DNA from: DASYXW01 sp035934405
GTDB lineage: Bacteria > Acidobacteriota > Terriglobia > UBA7540
Reading direction: 5' to 3'
Assembly (NCBI GenBank): GCA_035934405.1
Contig: DASYXW010000047.1
Coordinates: 1 to 45,936, forward strand
Length of the DNA: 45,936 nucleotides
The notes under the pieces are model-generated. The model saw nothing but the letters and a program-made list of their open reading frames with translations. It was not told the DNA's origin and ran no database searches. Below are positions 15,791-24,942 of the stretch, in pieces. The translations under genes were made by a program, and so were the position numbers. How positions within the stretch are numbered: position 1 is the stretch's first letter; each line of letters starts with the position of its first letter.

Positions 15791-16720
15791 TCACGCCGCA
15801 AACAGGTTGCGCAATACAAAGAAAATGTTGGCGGGCCGTTCCGCCAGGCGCCGCATGTACCATGGAAACCAGTAGCTGCCGTAAGCGACGAGGACGCGGG
15901 ACCGCCAGCCTTCGCGGGCGAGGCGCAGTTGCTCGCCACGCTGAATTCCGTATAGCATCTGAAACTCGAAGCCATCTTTGCCCAGCTTCCTCGACTCCCC
16001 AAGCTCCGCGATGCGGCGAATCAGCTTCGTGTCATGGGTGGCGAAGGCGGCGCGCACTCCTGCGGCGCGAGCCTCATCGCTCAACAATTGTTGGGCCAAA
16101 GCGAAGTAATTCGCGTCCACGTCCTTCTTGTGCGGGAAGGCGCGGTCAGGCGGCTCTTGGTAGGCGCCCTTCACGAGGCGAATGGCTGGGCCGAGCGGCA
16201 CGAGCGCCTTCAAGTCTTCCGCGGTGCGGTAGAGGTAGGATTGCAAGCAGACGCCGACGTTCGGAAAAGCCGCGCGGGCGCGCCGGCAAAGATCGAGCGT
16301 CGCGTCCACATAGTTGCTGGCCTCCATGTCAATCCAAACCACGCTCGCCGCGCCCGCGCGTTCGATGATTCGCTCGAGGTTCCGGTAACACAGTTCCGGG
16401 TTGAGATCGAGGCCCAGTTGCGTCGGCTTTACCGAGAGCTCGGTTCCGAGGCTGGAGGCGCGGATGCGACCGAGCACGTCGAGGTAGTGTTCGGTGACGC
16501 CGCCCGCTTCCGACGCGTCGTGGATATTCTCACCGAGTTGGGTGAAGATCGTCCCGATGGAGTGCCGCTGCAATTCGCTGGCGGCGGTGAGGGCATCGTC
16601 CACGGTCTCGCCGGGCATGAATCGCGAGACGGCGCGCCGCACAAAACCGTAGCGAGTGGCGCGTTCGCGCAGCCAAGGGCTTGCGGATCCGGCCAGGAGC
16701 ACGCTGCGCATCACACTCAT
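15791..16720 (-). CDS. proline dehydrogenase (monofunctional)
   Basis: FAD enzyme that oxidises proline to delta-1-pyrroline-5-carboxylate, passing electrons to quinone. The 309-residue length is typical of the stand-alone form. Motifs: ELSVKPTQLGLD at 94-105, WIDMEASNYVD at 129-139, RLVKGAYQEP at 181-190, ATHDTKLI at 227-234, FQMLYGIQ at 253-260, and the FAD/proline-binding end YGSYWFPWYMRRLAERPAN at 280-298. The ATG at 16720 is chosen; the longer frame to 16831 overlaps the dacB promoter region. The P5C dehydrogenase partner is not in the window. The gene diverges from dacB and leads into the ROK kinase. Confidence 0.95.
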   Translation of the reverse strand: MSVMRSVLLAGSASPWLRERATRYGFVRRAVSRFMPGETVDDALTAASELQRHSIGTIFTQLGENIHDASEAGGVTEHYLDVLGRIRASSLGTELSVKPTQLGLDLNPELCYRNLERIIERAGAASVVWIDMEASNYVDATLDLCRRARAAFPNVGVCLQSYLYRTAEDLKALVPLGPAIRLVKGAYQEPPDRAFPHKKDVDANYFALAQQLLSDEARAAGVRAAFATHDTKLIRRIAELGESRKLGKDGFEFQMLYGIQRGEQLRLAREGWRSRVLVAYGSYWFPWYMRRLAERPANIFFVLRNLFAA

Positions 16721-16835
16721 AGAATCCAAGTCTCCCCGGTAAGGATGACCTCGAACGGAGCCAGCGGCGCCCCGGAGGATTATGGCAGGCGCCGCAATTG
16801 TTGTCGAGGTAGACGAGCGCGACCGGTTCACTGTA

Positions 16836-16864
16836 TTGACACGATTCGGACGAGCAGGTAAGTT
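16836..16864 (+). promoter_or_regulatory. sigma-70-type promoter for dacB
   Basis: TTGACA at 16836-16841, a 17-base spacer, then TAAGTT at 16859-16864, 19 bases before the dacB ATG. The -35 is a perfect consensus and the spacing is ideal. It is sequence-based only. Confidence 0.6.
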
Positions 16865-16883
16865 AACCGTTCGCCGTTGTCAT

Positions 16884-18506
16884 ATGTCAAGCACCCGGTC
16901 AGGCACACGATGGGCCCTCGGACTGGCGGTGTTCGCCCTCGCCGCTAGCCTCTCACCGGCTCTGACCGGTCAAACCGCTTCGCCGCGGGGGGGCAGCCTC
17001 AGTGAGCGCATCGGGCGGGTGATTGATCGTCCAGAGTTCCGCCACGCAAGTTTCGGCATCGAGTTCTTCGACCTCGACAGCGGCAAGTCCGTGTATGAGC
17101 TCAACGCCCAGAAGCTCTTCACGCCCGCTTCCACCACCAAGCTCCTGACCGAAGGCACCGCGCTCGAACTGCTAGGCGCCGACTTCCGCTTCCACACGCG
17201 CGTTTACCGTATCGGGCGCCTCAAGAAAAACGGGACCTTGAAGGGCGACTTGGTACTGGTGGCGAGCGGCGACCCCAACCTCTCAGGCCGCATTCAGGCT
17301 AACGGCACTATGGCCTTTGAGAACGAAGACCATTGCTACGGCGGGAGCGTGGACACTCGGGCCGTGCCCGGCGATCCCCTGCTGGTGATTCGGGAACTGG
17401 CCGCGCAAGTGGCGGCGCACGGCGTGAAGCGAATCGCGGGCCGGGTGTTGGTGGATACTCGCCTCTTTCCCGAAGGCGAGGCCGAACTCGGCACCGGCTC
17501 CATCATCTCGCCCGTGGTCGTGAACGACAACATCATCGACGTCACGGCGAGCCCGGGAGCCACGCTTGGAGCGCCGGTCGAGTTGCGCGTTTCCCCCGCC
17601 ACGGCCTATGCGCGATTCGTGAACCAGGCCACCACCGGCGCCGCAGATTCCGAGGCGGACATCAAGTGGGCGAAGGACCTCGAGAGCCCCGACGGCAGCC
17701 GCACGGTGGTGGTGACCGGCAGCATGCCTCTCGGCAAACCTTCGATTCTGTTCAACTACGACGTGCCCCAACCGAGCCGGTTCGCGGAGTTCGTGCTGGC
17801 CGAGGCGTTGTGCCAGGCCGGAGTACGGGCGCCATTGCCATCGGGGCCGTCGGGCGCACCCGTTGCCAATCTTCCGGTGTCTTCCGACTACACGCCGGCC
17901 AACCTGCTGGCCGAGCACGTCTCGCCGCCCTTGTCCCAAGAGATCAAAGTAACCTTGAAAGTGAGCCAGAACCTGCACGCCAGCGTCACACCGTCCATCC
18001 TGGGCGCGGTGCTCGCTCACAAGACGACGGAAATCGAGCAGACGGGGTTTGACCTGGAGCGAGGATTCCTGGAAAAAGCGGGGCTCGACTTGAGCGGAGC
18101 ATCGCAGGCGGACGGCGCGGGCGGCTCCGAGGCCGCGTTTTTCACGCCCGATTTCATCGTCCATTACCTGGCCTACATGTCCAAACAAAAGAACTTCGAT
18201 GTGTTCTTCAACGCCCTGCCGATCCTGGGCCGCGACGGGACGCTGTGGAACATTCAGCCGCAATCGCCCGCCGCCGGGCACGTCCACGCCAAAACGGGCA
18301 CCTATGGCGCCTACGACGCTCTGAACAAGAACCTGATGGTGACCGGCAAGGGCCTGGCCGGGTACGTCACCACGATGGAGGGCCGGCGCCTGGCGTTTGC
18401 GGCTTACGCCAATCGAGTGGCGGTGCCGACAGGAGATGACGCCGCCACCAGTATCATCGGTCAGGCGCTCGGCGAGATCGCCGCGGCCGGGTACGTGGCG
18501 CCGTAG
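16884..18506 (+). CDS. dacB: D-alanyl-D-alanine carboxypeptidase/endopeptidase (PBP4-type, S13)
   Basis: Periplasmic low-molecular-mass penicillin-binding protein that trims or cleaves peptidoglycan peptide cross-links. The 540-residue product starts with a signal peptide (RWALGLAVFALAASLSPALT). It carries the three S13 active-site motifs: SxxK as PASTTK with Ser83 and Lys86, SxN as SQN in LKVSQNLHAS, and KTG in HAKTGTYGAYDAL. The large insert domain between the first two motifs, typical of PBP4, is present (ASGDPNLSGRI onward). The ATG at 16884 begins the signal peptide and follows a good promoter. The frame extends upstream to 16782 without similarity. It diverges from proline dehydrogenase. 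Confidence 0.93.
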   Translation: MSSTRSGTRWALGLAVFALAASLSPALTGQTASPRGGSLSERIGRVIDRPEFRHASFGIEFFDLDSGKSVYELNAQKLFTPASTTKLLTEGTALELLGADFRFHTRVYRIGRLKKNGTLKGDLVLVASGDPNLSGRIQANGTMAFENEDHCYGGSVDTRAVPGDPLLVIRELAAQVAAHGVKRIAGRVLVDTRLFPEGEAELGTGSIISPVVVNDNIIDVTASPGATLGAPVELRVSPATAYARFVNQATTGAADSEADIKWAKDLESPDGSRTVVVTGSMPLGKPSILFNYDVPQPSRFAEFVLAEALCQAGVRAPLPSGPSGAPVANLPVSSDYTPANLLAEHVSPPLSQEIKVTLKVSQNLHASVTPSILGAVLAHKTTEIEQTGFDLERGFLEKAGLDLSGASQADGAGGSEAAFFTPDFIVHYLAYMSKQKNFDVFFNALPILGRDGTLWNIQPQSPAAGHVHAKTGTYGAYDALNKNLMVTGKGLAGYVTTMEGRRLAFAAYANRVAVPTGDDAATSIIGQALGEIAAAGYVAP

Positions 18507-18566
18507 CGGCGTCTCGGCGGATGTGTCCTTCTCCCATGTAAGGGCCGGCATTAATTAATTAGTGTC

Positions 18567-18597
18567 TTGACAGCCGCCTCGAAGACCAGTTTATATT
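18567..18597 (+). promoter_or_regulatory. sigma-70-type promoter for the anchor-D/SGNH-like gene
   Basis: TTGACA at 18567-18572 and TTATAT/TATATT at 18591-18597, spacer 18-19 bases. It lies about 130 bases before the ATG at 18730, leaving a sizeable leader in which I see no riboswitch-like structure. Confidence 0.5.
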
Positions 18598-18729
18598 GTC
18601 GCGTTGAGAAGGGGGAGCAGCCGAAGTTCGGTCGTTCGACCGGCGTTCCCGCGAGTTGTGAACCGATGTTGAGTTGTGCCGGCCAGGCTTGTTCATGAAG
18701 GCCAAATCGTGACCCCGGGGGGATACCTA

Positions 18730-20646
18730 ATGGCTCGAAGAGTTTCGCTTCTGCTGCTGGCGGGTTTCTGCTTGTCAGTCGGTTTTGCTTCGAAGGCGGC
18801 CGCGTTATCTTTCACCATTGGCCCTTCGTCACTCAAGTTTGGCAACCAGTCGGTCAAAGTGGCGAGCTCCCCGAAGACGATTACGGTGACCAACACCGGC
18901 AAGACTCCGATAACCGTCATGAGCTTCACGATTACAGGTTCCGCATTCCAGCTCAATAGTGGCACTGCGCCCAACACGATCATGGGAGGACAGAACCAGG
19001 GCTACCGTGTCGTTTTCGCCCCCACGGCCGTCGGGACCTACACCGGTACGTTTACGTTTTGCGTTAAGGGCTCCGTGCCAACCATCGTGACACTGTCGGG
19101 CACCGGAATCTCAACCGGCGCCATTTCCCAGGTTACTCCGAACACCCTGAGCTTCGGCAATCAGACCGAAGGTACAGCCAGCGTCCCGCAAACGGTGACG
19201 ATTTCAAACATCGGGACAACAGCGCTGAAGGTGATGTCGGTGAAGAGTTCCTCGCTCAATTTCACGGTGCAGGCGCCTACCAACGCGACGACGCTGAATC
19301 CCGGGCAGTCGCTCGCGGTGTGCGTGACCTTCGCTCCCTCGGCCACGGTAGCCTACACAGGCACCCTGGAGGCGGTCTACGACGTGTTGCCTGTTAGCGG
19401 CGCCGCTTTCACTGGAACCGGCACGGCGCCTACGTCGCTTATCATCACAAGCTTGGCGAATCTGCCTCCGGCCACCCAGTCCGCGGCATATCTGGCGACT
19501 CTCCAAGCCGCCAGCAGCAACGGTCCGCTGACCTGGCAGTTGTATGGGGGCACAACCCTGCCCACCGGGCTCACCCTTTCCAGCGCGGGAGTCATCAGCG
19601 GCACACTCGACCCGTCCGTGCAGAAAGGTACCTATTCGTTTACGATAGAAGCGACCGATTCAGTTGGGACTGACATTGAGCCCTTCTCGCTGACGGTCGA
19701 TGCACCCACGGGCGCTGCCTGCAACAATATCTCCTGGAACATCGCCAACACGACGATGCCGCTCGTGCCGGTCACCGACCTCGGCACCGGAACCTATCTC
19801 GGCACCGAAGGCGGGCTTTATTGCAACGGGTCAAACGTGCGTCCGGCGGCGCACGATGCCGCCGGGGTGGCGCTGGCGCAAGCCATCCAGCCGCTCGACG
19901 CGAACGGCAACCCTGACCCCCTTAATGGCAAGGAAGCACTGGTGGCCCTTGGCATCTCAACCGCGCATAAGGAGTTCAACACCTTTGCGAATTATTTCAC
20001 GGCTGATCCCTTGAAGAATCCCAAGCTCGTGGTGGTCAACGGAGCGCAAGGTGGTGAGTCCCTGAAACTGATCTCGGAGCCGACCAGCCCATACTGGACC
20101 ACGATTCTCAATTACTTTCTTCCTAATGCTGGCGTGACAAATTTACAAGTGGTTGCAGTTTGGATTGAAGACATTGATCCCAACCCGACCGGAACCTTTC
20201 CAGCCGACATCACCACCATTCAGACCGAGTACGAGACCTTGGCCCAGACAGTGCACACGAATTTTCCCAATGCCACCCTGGCCTACTACTCAAGTCGTAT
20301 TTACGCGGGATACTCGAACGGCATCGCCCCGTCAGACCCGGAGCCTTACGCGTACGAATCAGCCTTTGCGGTGCGAGGCGCGATCGAGGATCAGTTGAAC
20401 GGTGATCCGAACCTGAATTACGACCCCACGCTGGGAGCCGTGAAAGCGCCTTGGATGGCGTGGGGCCCGTACGATTGGTCGAACGGTATGCTCGGACGGC
20501 TGGACGGTCTTGTATACACCTGCCAGGATTTCGAGTACGACGGCTACCATCCCGCCGACCCGTCAGGGCAAACCAAGGTAACGGACCTGCTGCTGAACTT
20601 CTTCAAGACTGATGACACCACGACCCCGTGGTTCTTGGCGCACTAG
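18730..20646 (+). CDS. secreted choice-of-anchor D protein with a C-terminal SGNH-like domain
   Basis: A 638-residue secreted protein. A signal peptide covers residues 1-25. Two choice-of-anchor D (ASPM/SPD-2/Hydin-type Ig) domains follow at about 27-127 and 133-232, each opening with a LKFGNQ or LSFGNQ strand and ending GTG. A putative Ig (He_PIG) domain at 237-324 carries LPPATQSAAYLATLQAASSN and LPTGLTLSSAGVISGTL. The C-terminal 300 residues look like an SGNH/GDSL hydrolase: LGIS (Ser410), NGAQGGESL at 437-445 and DGYH (Asp604, His607) fit the catalytic blocks. The hydrolase call is inference from spaced motifs. The start at 18730 has a GGGGGG ribosome site about 7 bases upstream. Substrate unknown; an esterase acting on polysaccharide is plausible. 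Confidence 0.75.
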   Translation: MARRVSLLLLAGFCLSVGFASKAAALSFTIGPSSLKFGNQSVKVASSPKTITVTNTGKTPITVMSFTITGSAFQLNSGTAPNTIMGGQNQGYRVVFAPTAVGTYTGTFTFCVKGSVPTIVTLSGTGISTGAISQVTPNTLSFGNQTEGTASVPQTVTISNIGTTALKVMSVKSSSLNFTVQAPTNATTLNPGQSLAVCVTFAPSATVAYTGTLEAVYDVLPVSGAAFTGTGTAPTSLIITSLANLPPATQSAAYLATLQAASSNGPLTWQLYGGTTLPTGLTLSSAGVISGTLDPSVQKGTYSFTIEATDSVGTDIEPFSLTVDAPTGAACNNISWNIANTTMPLVPVTDLGTGTYLGTEGGLYCNGSNVRPAAHDAAGVALAQAIQPLDANGNPDPLNGKEALVALGISTAHKEFNTFANYFTADPLKNPKLVVVNGAQGGESLKLISEPTSPYWTTILNYFLPNAGVTNLQVVAVWIEDIDPNPTGTFPADITTIQTEYETLAQTVHTNFPNATLAYYSSRIYAGYSNGIAPSDPEPYAYESAFAVRGAIEDQLNGDPNLNYDPTLGAVKAPWMAWGPYDWSNGMLGRLDGLVYTCQDFEYDGYHPADPSGQTKVTDLLLNFFKTDDTTTPWFLAH

Positions 20647-21023
20647 CCCTGATTCGCGCCGGCAGTCTTGGCAAGCTCGCGGTGCCGGGGATATTTGGAT
20701 TTCCAGAATCGCAGCTCGAGATTTACGGTTTTTCATAAGAACCCGCCATGCCGGAATAGGCCTAAGTAATTCATTTATAAGCCGCTAATCAATACAGTTG
20801 CTTTGGCCGCCTGATTGCCCTACCATGAGTCGACGGTTTGGCGGCCGTGCCAGCGCCAAGTTTCTTTGACGCTGGCATTATTGGTGTAAGAACAGCCCCT
20901 CGCGGGTCTGTGTATTTCTCCCAGTATCCCCCGCACAAACTGTTGCGCCTTGAAGCAGTCGATTGCCGTTGCTGACTTTTTCGACCGGTTCGGGCGCTAA
21001 ATAAACAGAAAGAAGGAGGAACT
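20647..21023. other. intergenic leader before the first Oar-type receptor
   Basis: No gene is seen. A hairpin (CCAGCG arm at 20850-20855, CGCTGG arm at 20870-20875, with an imperfect inner stem) sits mid-gap, overlapping a weak promoter-like TTGACG at 20866. The only strong signal is the ribosome site AGGAGG at 21014-21019 serving the ATG at 21024. Confidence 0.45.
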
Positions 21024-24000
21024 ATGAGAAAGAATCCGGTCCCGCGATTCTTGTTCGGGGCCTTGCTTCTCTGCTTATTCGGCCTGCTTTCGGCGGGCGC
21101 GGCGCTGGCGGATAATGTTTACGGATCCATCCGTGGCACCGTGACCGACCCGAGCGGCGCGGTGGTGGCGGGAGTGAAAGTGACAGCCACCAACGTGGCG
21201 ACCGGCGTGGCGGCCACGGTGACCAGCAACGCCGCGGGCGATTACGCCTTTGTGCAACTTCCGGCGCCCGGCAACTATGACGTGACGGCCGAGATCGCCG
21301 GCTTCGAAACCTATCAGGCTCACCACATCCCGCTCCAGTTGAATCAGATTTACGTATTGAACCTCAAGATGGAGGTGGGCACAACCACACAGGAAGTGAC
21401 CGTCGAGGCGAACGCTGCCCAAGTGGAGACCACGAGCATCGAGCTCGGCACCACGGTGGACAGCAAGCAAATCGTGGACCTGCCGCTCAACGGGCGCAAC
21501 TGGGTGCAGTTGCAGCAACTCGAGCCCGGGGTGGTCGCGGCGTCCGATGGACGCGGCAGCTTTGCCACCAACGGCAGTCAGGCGGCGCAGAACAGCTACC
21601 TGATCAACGGGACCGACAACAATGACTTCCCGCTGAACACCAATCTCATCACTCCAAGCCCCGACGCCATTGGCGAGTTTAAGATGGTGACCAACACGAT
21701 CAATCCGGAGTACGGCAGGAACTCCGGCGCCATCCTGAACGCCGTCATCAAGGGCGGAAGCAACGCCTTTCACGGCGATGGCTTTGATTTCTACCGCGAT
21801 ACCAGCCTGAACTCGCGCAACTTCTTCCAGCCCAAGCCCCAGGTGTTCCACCAGAACCAGTTTGGCGGGACGATCGGCGGGCCCATCTGGAAGGATCACA
21901 CGTTCTTCTTCTTCTCCTACCAGGGGAACCGGAACCGTCAGCCGGAGCTCAGCAATGGCGGCGGCAACACGCCGGTCTTCACCGCCGACCAGCGCAACGG
22001 CACCGGAGGTTTCACAGATTTGGAGACTTCCACCAAGACTTCACCCTTTCCGCTGGTAGGCGACAACGGGCAGACGTTCGCAGCCGGAACACCCTACTCG
22101 ACGATCTTTTCCCAGGGTTTTATTCCGACCGCGGACTTCAATACCGTCTCGTCCGGCTTGCTCAACAAGTTTGTTCCGCTTCCCAACGCCGGAAGCAACT
22201 TCCAGTTCAACCCCATTATCACCGGCGTTGATGATCAGTACCTGGAGCGGATTGACCATACCTTCAGCCCCAAGGACGCGATTTGGGGCTATGCCCTCTG
22301 GGAACGCAATCCCACCGTCACGGCGCTTCCCTTTACGGGCGCCACGCTCCCCGGCTTCGCCGAGGTGGACGCAAGGCACTACCAGCAGTACACGCTGGCG
22401 TGGAACCACACCTTCGGCGGCACCACGCTCAATGAAGCGCGCTTCGGATACTCGCGCTTCAACTTCCAGGCGATCGCCCCGCAGAACCCCGTCTCGCCGT
22501 CTTCGGCAGGGTTCACCGGGATCGTCCCGCAGCAACAAGGAGCAGACCAGAGTCTGCCGGTCGTGACCGTCAACGGTCTGTTTAACTTGGGATTCTCCGG
22601 CAATGGACCTCAGCCGCGAATCGACCAGGTGTACCAGGTTACGGATAACCTGACCAAAGTCGCCGGAGCCCACACCCTCAAATTCGGCTTCGACATGCGG
22701 CGGTTCGAGGTTTACAACCCGTTCCTGCACAACAACGACGGCAGCTTCACGTTTGCTGGCGCCGGGTCATTCTCAACCGGCAATGCGGGAGCGGACTTCC
22801 TGCTCGGCATCCCGGACAGCTACGCTCAAGGCAGCGGCGACATCCTCAATTCCCGGACGCGGGAGTACTACTCCTACGCCCAGGATCAGTGGAAGATGCG
22901 GCCCAACTTCACCTTGACTTACGGCGTGGGATGGACAATTGACACGCCGTTGGTCGACAACTATCACAACAACCATGCCACTCCCGCCTTCCGGCCGGGT
23001 CAGCAGTCGGCCCTCTTCCCGACCGCGCCCGCGGGTTACGTTCTGCAGGGCGATGTGAGCAACGCTTACGGAACCACCCACTATAAGGACTTCGGTCCTC
23101 GTATCGGGTTTGCCTACAGCCCGAGCTGGGGCTGGCTGACCGGCGGCGCCGGGTCGACCAGCATCCGCGGGGGCTTCGGCCTCTACTTCAACCGCTTCGA
23201 GGGCGAGACGGCGCTGCAGTTCAACGCTTCGCCTCCCTTCGCGCAGAACTCTCTGGGCGTGGGCGACATCGGACTCAGTCCCAGCTTCGCCAATCCCTTC
23301 ACGGACGTAGCGGGGCGTGGCTCACTTGCGAATAAGTTTCCGTTCGCCGGGCCAACTTCCAACATCAACTTCGCGCTCTTCGAGCCGCTTTCGATTAGCG
23401 TGTTTGACCCCAACATCACCGTGCCGTACGCCGAGAACTTCAACTTCACCATCGAGCGCCAGCTTGGCTCGAGCACCATCCTTTCACTCGGCTACGTCGG
23501 GGCGCTGGCTCATCACGAGGTCATCGCTTACGAGCTCAACCCCGGCATCAACGCGGCGGGCTGCGCGGCCAACCCGACTTGCACCGGCAACAGCCTGATT
23601 CAGAACCTGCTGTTCCCCAACAACTTTGCCCAGCCGGGGAACATCTTTGGTTCGATCGGCAACGTGGCCACGGTCGGCAACTCCAACTACAATGCCTTCC
23701 AGGCCAGCTTGAACCGGCACTTCGCTCACGGGCTGCAGTTCCAGGCCGCTTACACCTGGTCTCGCTCCATGGACAACGGTTCAGGGTTTGAAAACTCCGG
23801 CTTCGGCGGCGGCGGATTCGGCGGATTCGGGTCGCTGCGGGGAAGTAATCCGTTCAACCGCAATCTCGATTATGGGCCTTCGATCTTTGACGCCACCAAT
23901 CGGCTGGTGATCAATTACGATTACGCCCTGCCGAGCGTGCGCCGCTTCAACTCGATGCAGTGGGTGCCCAGCCGCCTCACCGATGGCTGGACCATCGCCG

Positions 24001-24470
24001 GCATCACAACTCTCCAGAGCGGCTTCCCGCTGGATGTGATCGACAGCGGTTTCCGCTCCCTGACCTGCACGGCCTTCACCTTCTACCAATGCCCCGACGT
24101 TCCCAACGTGGTGGCGCCGGCGCAGTATTTCAACCCGCGCAACAGTTCGCCGGCTCCTGGCCTCACCGGCAACTACTTCTTCAACCCCAACGGCTTCGCG
24201 CCGGAAGCGTTCGGCACCTTTGGCAACGCCGGGCGCAACCTCTTGCGCGGTCCGGGAATCAACAACTTCGATTTCTCGCTGTTCAAAGATACCCGGATCA
24301 CCGAGAGCACCAGACTGGAGCTGCGGTTTGAATTCTTCAACCTGTTCAACCACACCCAGTTCAACCCAGGAGGCATCGTGACTGACATCAACGCCGGCTC
24401 GGCCTTCGGGCAGGAGTTCTCGGCTCGTCCTTCACGTCTGATTCAGTTGGGCGCGAAGTTCTACTTCTAG
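21024..24470 (+). CDS. Oar-type TonB-dependent receptor (carboxypeptidase-regulatory domain), first copy
   Basis: An 1148-residue outer-membrane protein. The signal peptide ends near residue 29 (SAGAALA). A carboxypeptidase regulatory-like Ig fold follows (GSIRGTVTDPSGAVVAGVKV, then SNAAGDYAFVQLPAPGNYDV), and a plug region (VDLPLNGRNWVQLQQLEPGV, with NSYLINGTDNNDFPLNT). A long beta-barrel ends in aromatic LGAKFYF, the usual outer-membrane insertion signal. This is the Oar/TonB-dependent receptor-like family that is expanded in Acidobacteriota, probably for uptake of large substrates; the substrate is unknown. AGGAGG precedes the ATG. It is followed by a strong terminator and a second receptor of nearly identical length but clearly different sequence. 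Confidence 0.92.
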   Translation: MRKNPVPRFLFGALLLCLFGLLSAGAALADNVYGSIRGTVTDPSGAVVAGVKVTATNVATGVAATVTSNAAGDYAFVQLPAPGNYDVTAEIAGFETYQAHHIPLQLNQIYVLNLKMEVGTTTQEVTVEANAAQVETTSIELGTTVDSKQIVDLPLNGRNWVQLQQLEPGVVAASDGRGSFATNGSQAAQNSYLINGTDNNDFPLNTNLITPSPDAIGEFKMVTNTINPEYGRNSGAILNAVIKGGSNAFHGDGFDFYRDTSLNSRNFFQPKPQVFHQNQFGGTIGGPIWKDHTFFFFSYQGNRNRQPELSNGGGNTPVFTADQRNGTGGFTDLETSTKTSPFPLVGDNGQTFAAGTPYSTIFSQGFIPTADFNTVSSGLLNKFVPLPNAGSNFQFNPIITGVDDQYLERIDHTFSPKDAIWGYALWERNPTVTALPFTGATLPGFAEVDARHYQQYTLAWNHTFGGTTLNEARFGYSRFNFQAIAPQNPVSPSSAGFTGIVPQQQGADQSLPVVTVNGLFNLGFSGNGPQPRIDQVYQVTDNLTKVAGAHTLKFGFDMRRFEVYNPFLHNNDGSFTFAGAGSFSTGNAGADFLLGIPDSYAQGSGDILNSRTREYYSYAQDQWKMRPNFTLTYGVGWTIDTPLVDNYHNNHATPAFRPGQQSALFPTAPAGYVLQGDVSNAYGTTHYKDFGPRIGFAYSPSWGWLTGGAGSTSIRGGFGLYFNRFEGETALQFNASPPFAQNSLGVGDIGLSPSFANPFTDVAGRGSLANKFPFAGPTSNINFALFEPLSISVFDPNITVPYAENFNFTIERQLGSSTILSLGYVGALAHHEVIAYELNPGINAAGCAANPTCTGNSLIQNLLFPNNFAQPGNIFGSIGNVATVGNSNYNAFQASLNRHFAHGLQFQAAYTWSRSMDNGSGFENSGFGGGGFGGFGSLRGSNPFNRNLDYGPSIFDATNRLVINYDYALPSVRRFNSMQWVPSRLTDGWTIAGITTLQSGFPLDVIDSGFRSLTCTAFTFYQCPDVPNVVAPAQYFNPRNSSPAPGLTGNYFFNPNGFAPEAFGTFGNAGRNLLRGPGINNFDFSLFKDTRITESTRLELRFEFFNLFNHTQFNPGGIVTDINAGSAFGQEFSARPSRLIQLGAKFYF

Positions 24471-24494
24471 CCTTCGCACCTAGCTCAACTTCAC

Positions 24495-24526
24495 AAGCGT
24501 CCCGACCTCGGTCGGGACGCTTTTTT
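24495..24526 (+). terminator. intrinsic terminator after the first receptor
   Basis: A perfect 12-bp stem (AAGCGTCCCGAC pairing with GTCGGGACGCTT) with a CTCG loop and a run of six T. It lies 24 bases after the stop codon. Confidence 0.92.
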
Positions 24527-24593
24527 GTAGCGTGGCTCTATGAGCCGCGAAAAACGCTTTGTAGGGCGACTCCATGTGCTGCGAAAAACGCGG
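24526..24593. repeat. two tandem 34-base hairpin repeats
   Basis: Directly after the terminator, a 34-base unit (TGTAGCGTGGCTCTATGAGC, then CGCGAAAAACGCTT) is followed by a diverged copy starting TGTAGGGCGACTCCATG and ending GCGAAAAACGCGG, about 26 of 34 positions alike. The first unit shares its core with the MITE-type repeats at 2557 and 29038. Confidence 0.6.
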
Positions 24594-24754
24594 GCCACAG
24601 ACGCGCGCTACTGAAGGCTTGTTACGATGCGGGTTCTCCAACCCGTCCTACCTTATTGTTTTTGGAAGTCCAATACGCCTCACCGTATCCCCAACCAAGC
24701 TCTGGGCAGGCACTCCCGTCGCCAAGTTCCTGTTAACAGACAATTAATAAAAGA

Positions 24755-24784
24755 TTGACACTTTGGTTGTGAGGGTGCTAGGTT
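24755..24784 (+). promoter_or_regulatory. sigma-70-type promoter candidate for the second receptor
   Basis: TTGACA at 24755-24760 and TAGGTT at 24779-24784, 18-base spacer, in the AT-rich part of the gap. It lies about 160 bases before the ATG at 24943. The -35 is a consensus match, the -10 is weak. Confidence 0.4.
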
Positions 24785-24942
24785 GCCTGCCGGGACCTTG
24801 TATTGCCGGAGGGCCAAGGTCCCACTCGCCACGATGAGGGCATTGCATGCTGCGGACTCTCTGTCCGCCAGCGGCCCTGGTTTTCACGACTTCCCTCCGG
24901 CAAGAAGAGATCGCCAAGTCAAACTTGAAACAGGAGGAAAGC

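Noticed and set aside
14299..16368. 689-residue plus-strand open frame
   Set aside because: Antisense to the SnoaL-like, ROK kinase and proline dehydrogenase genes.
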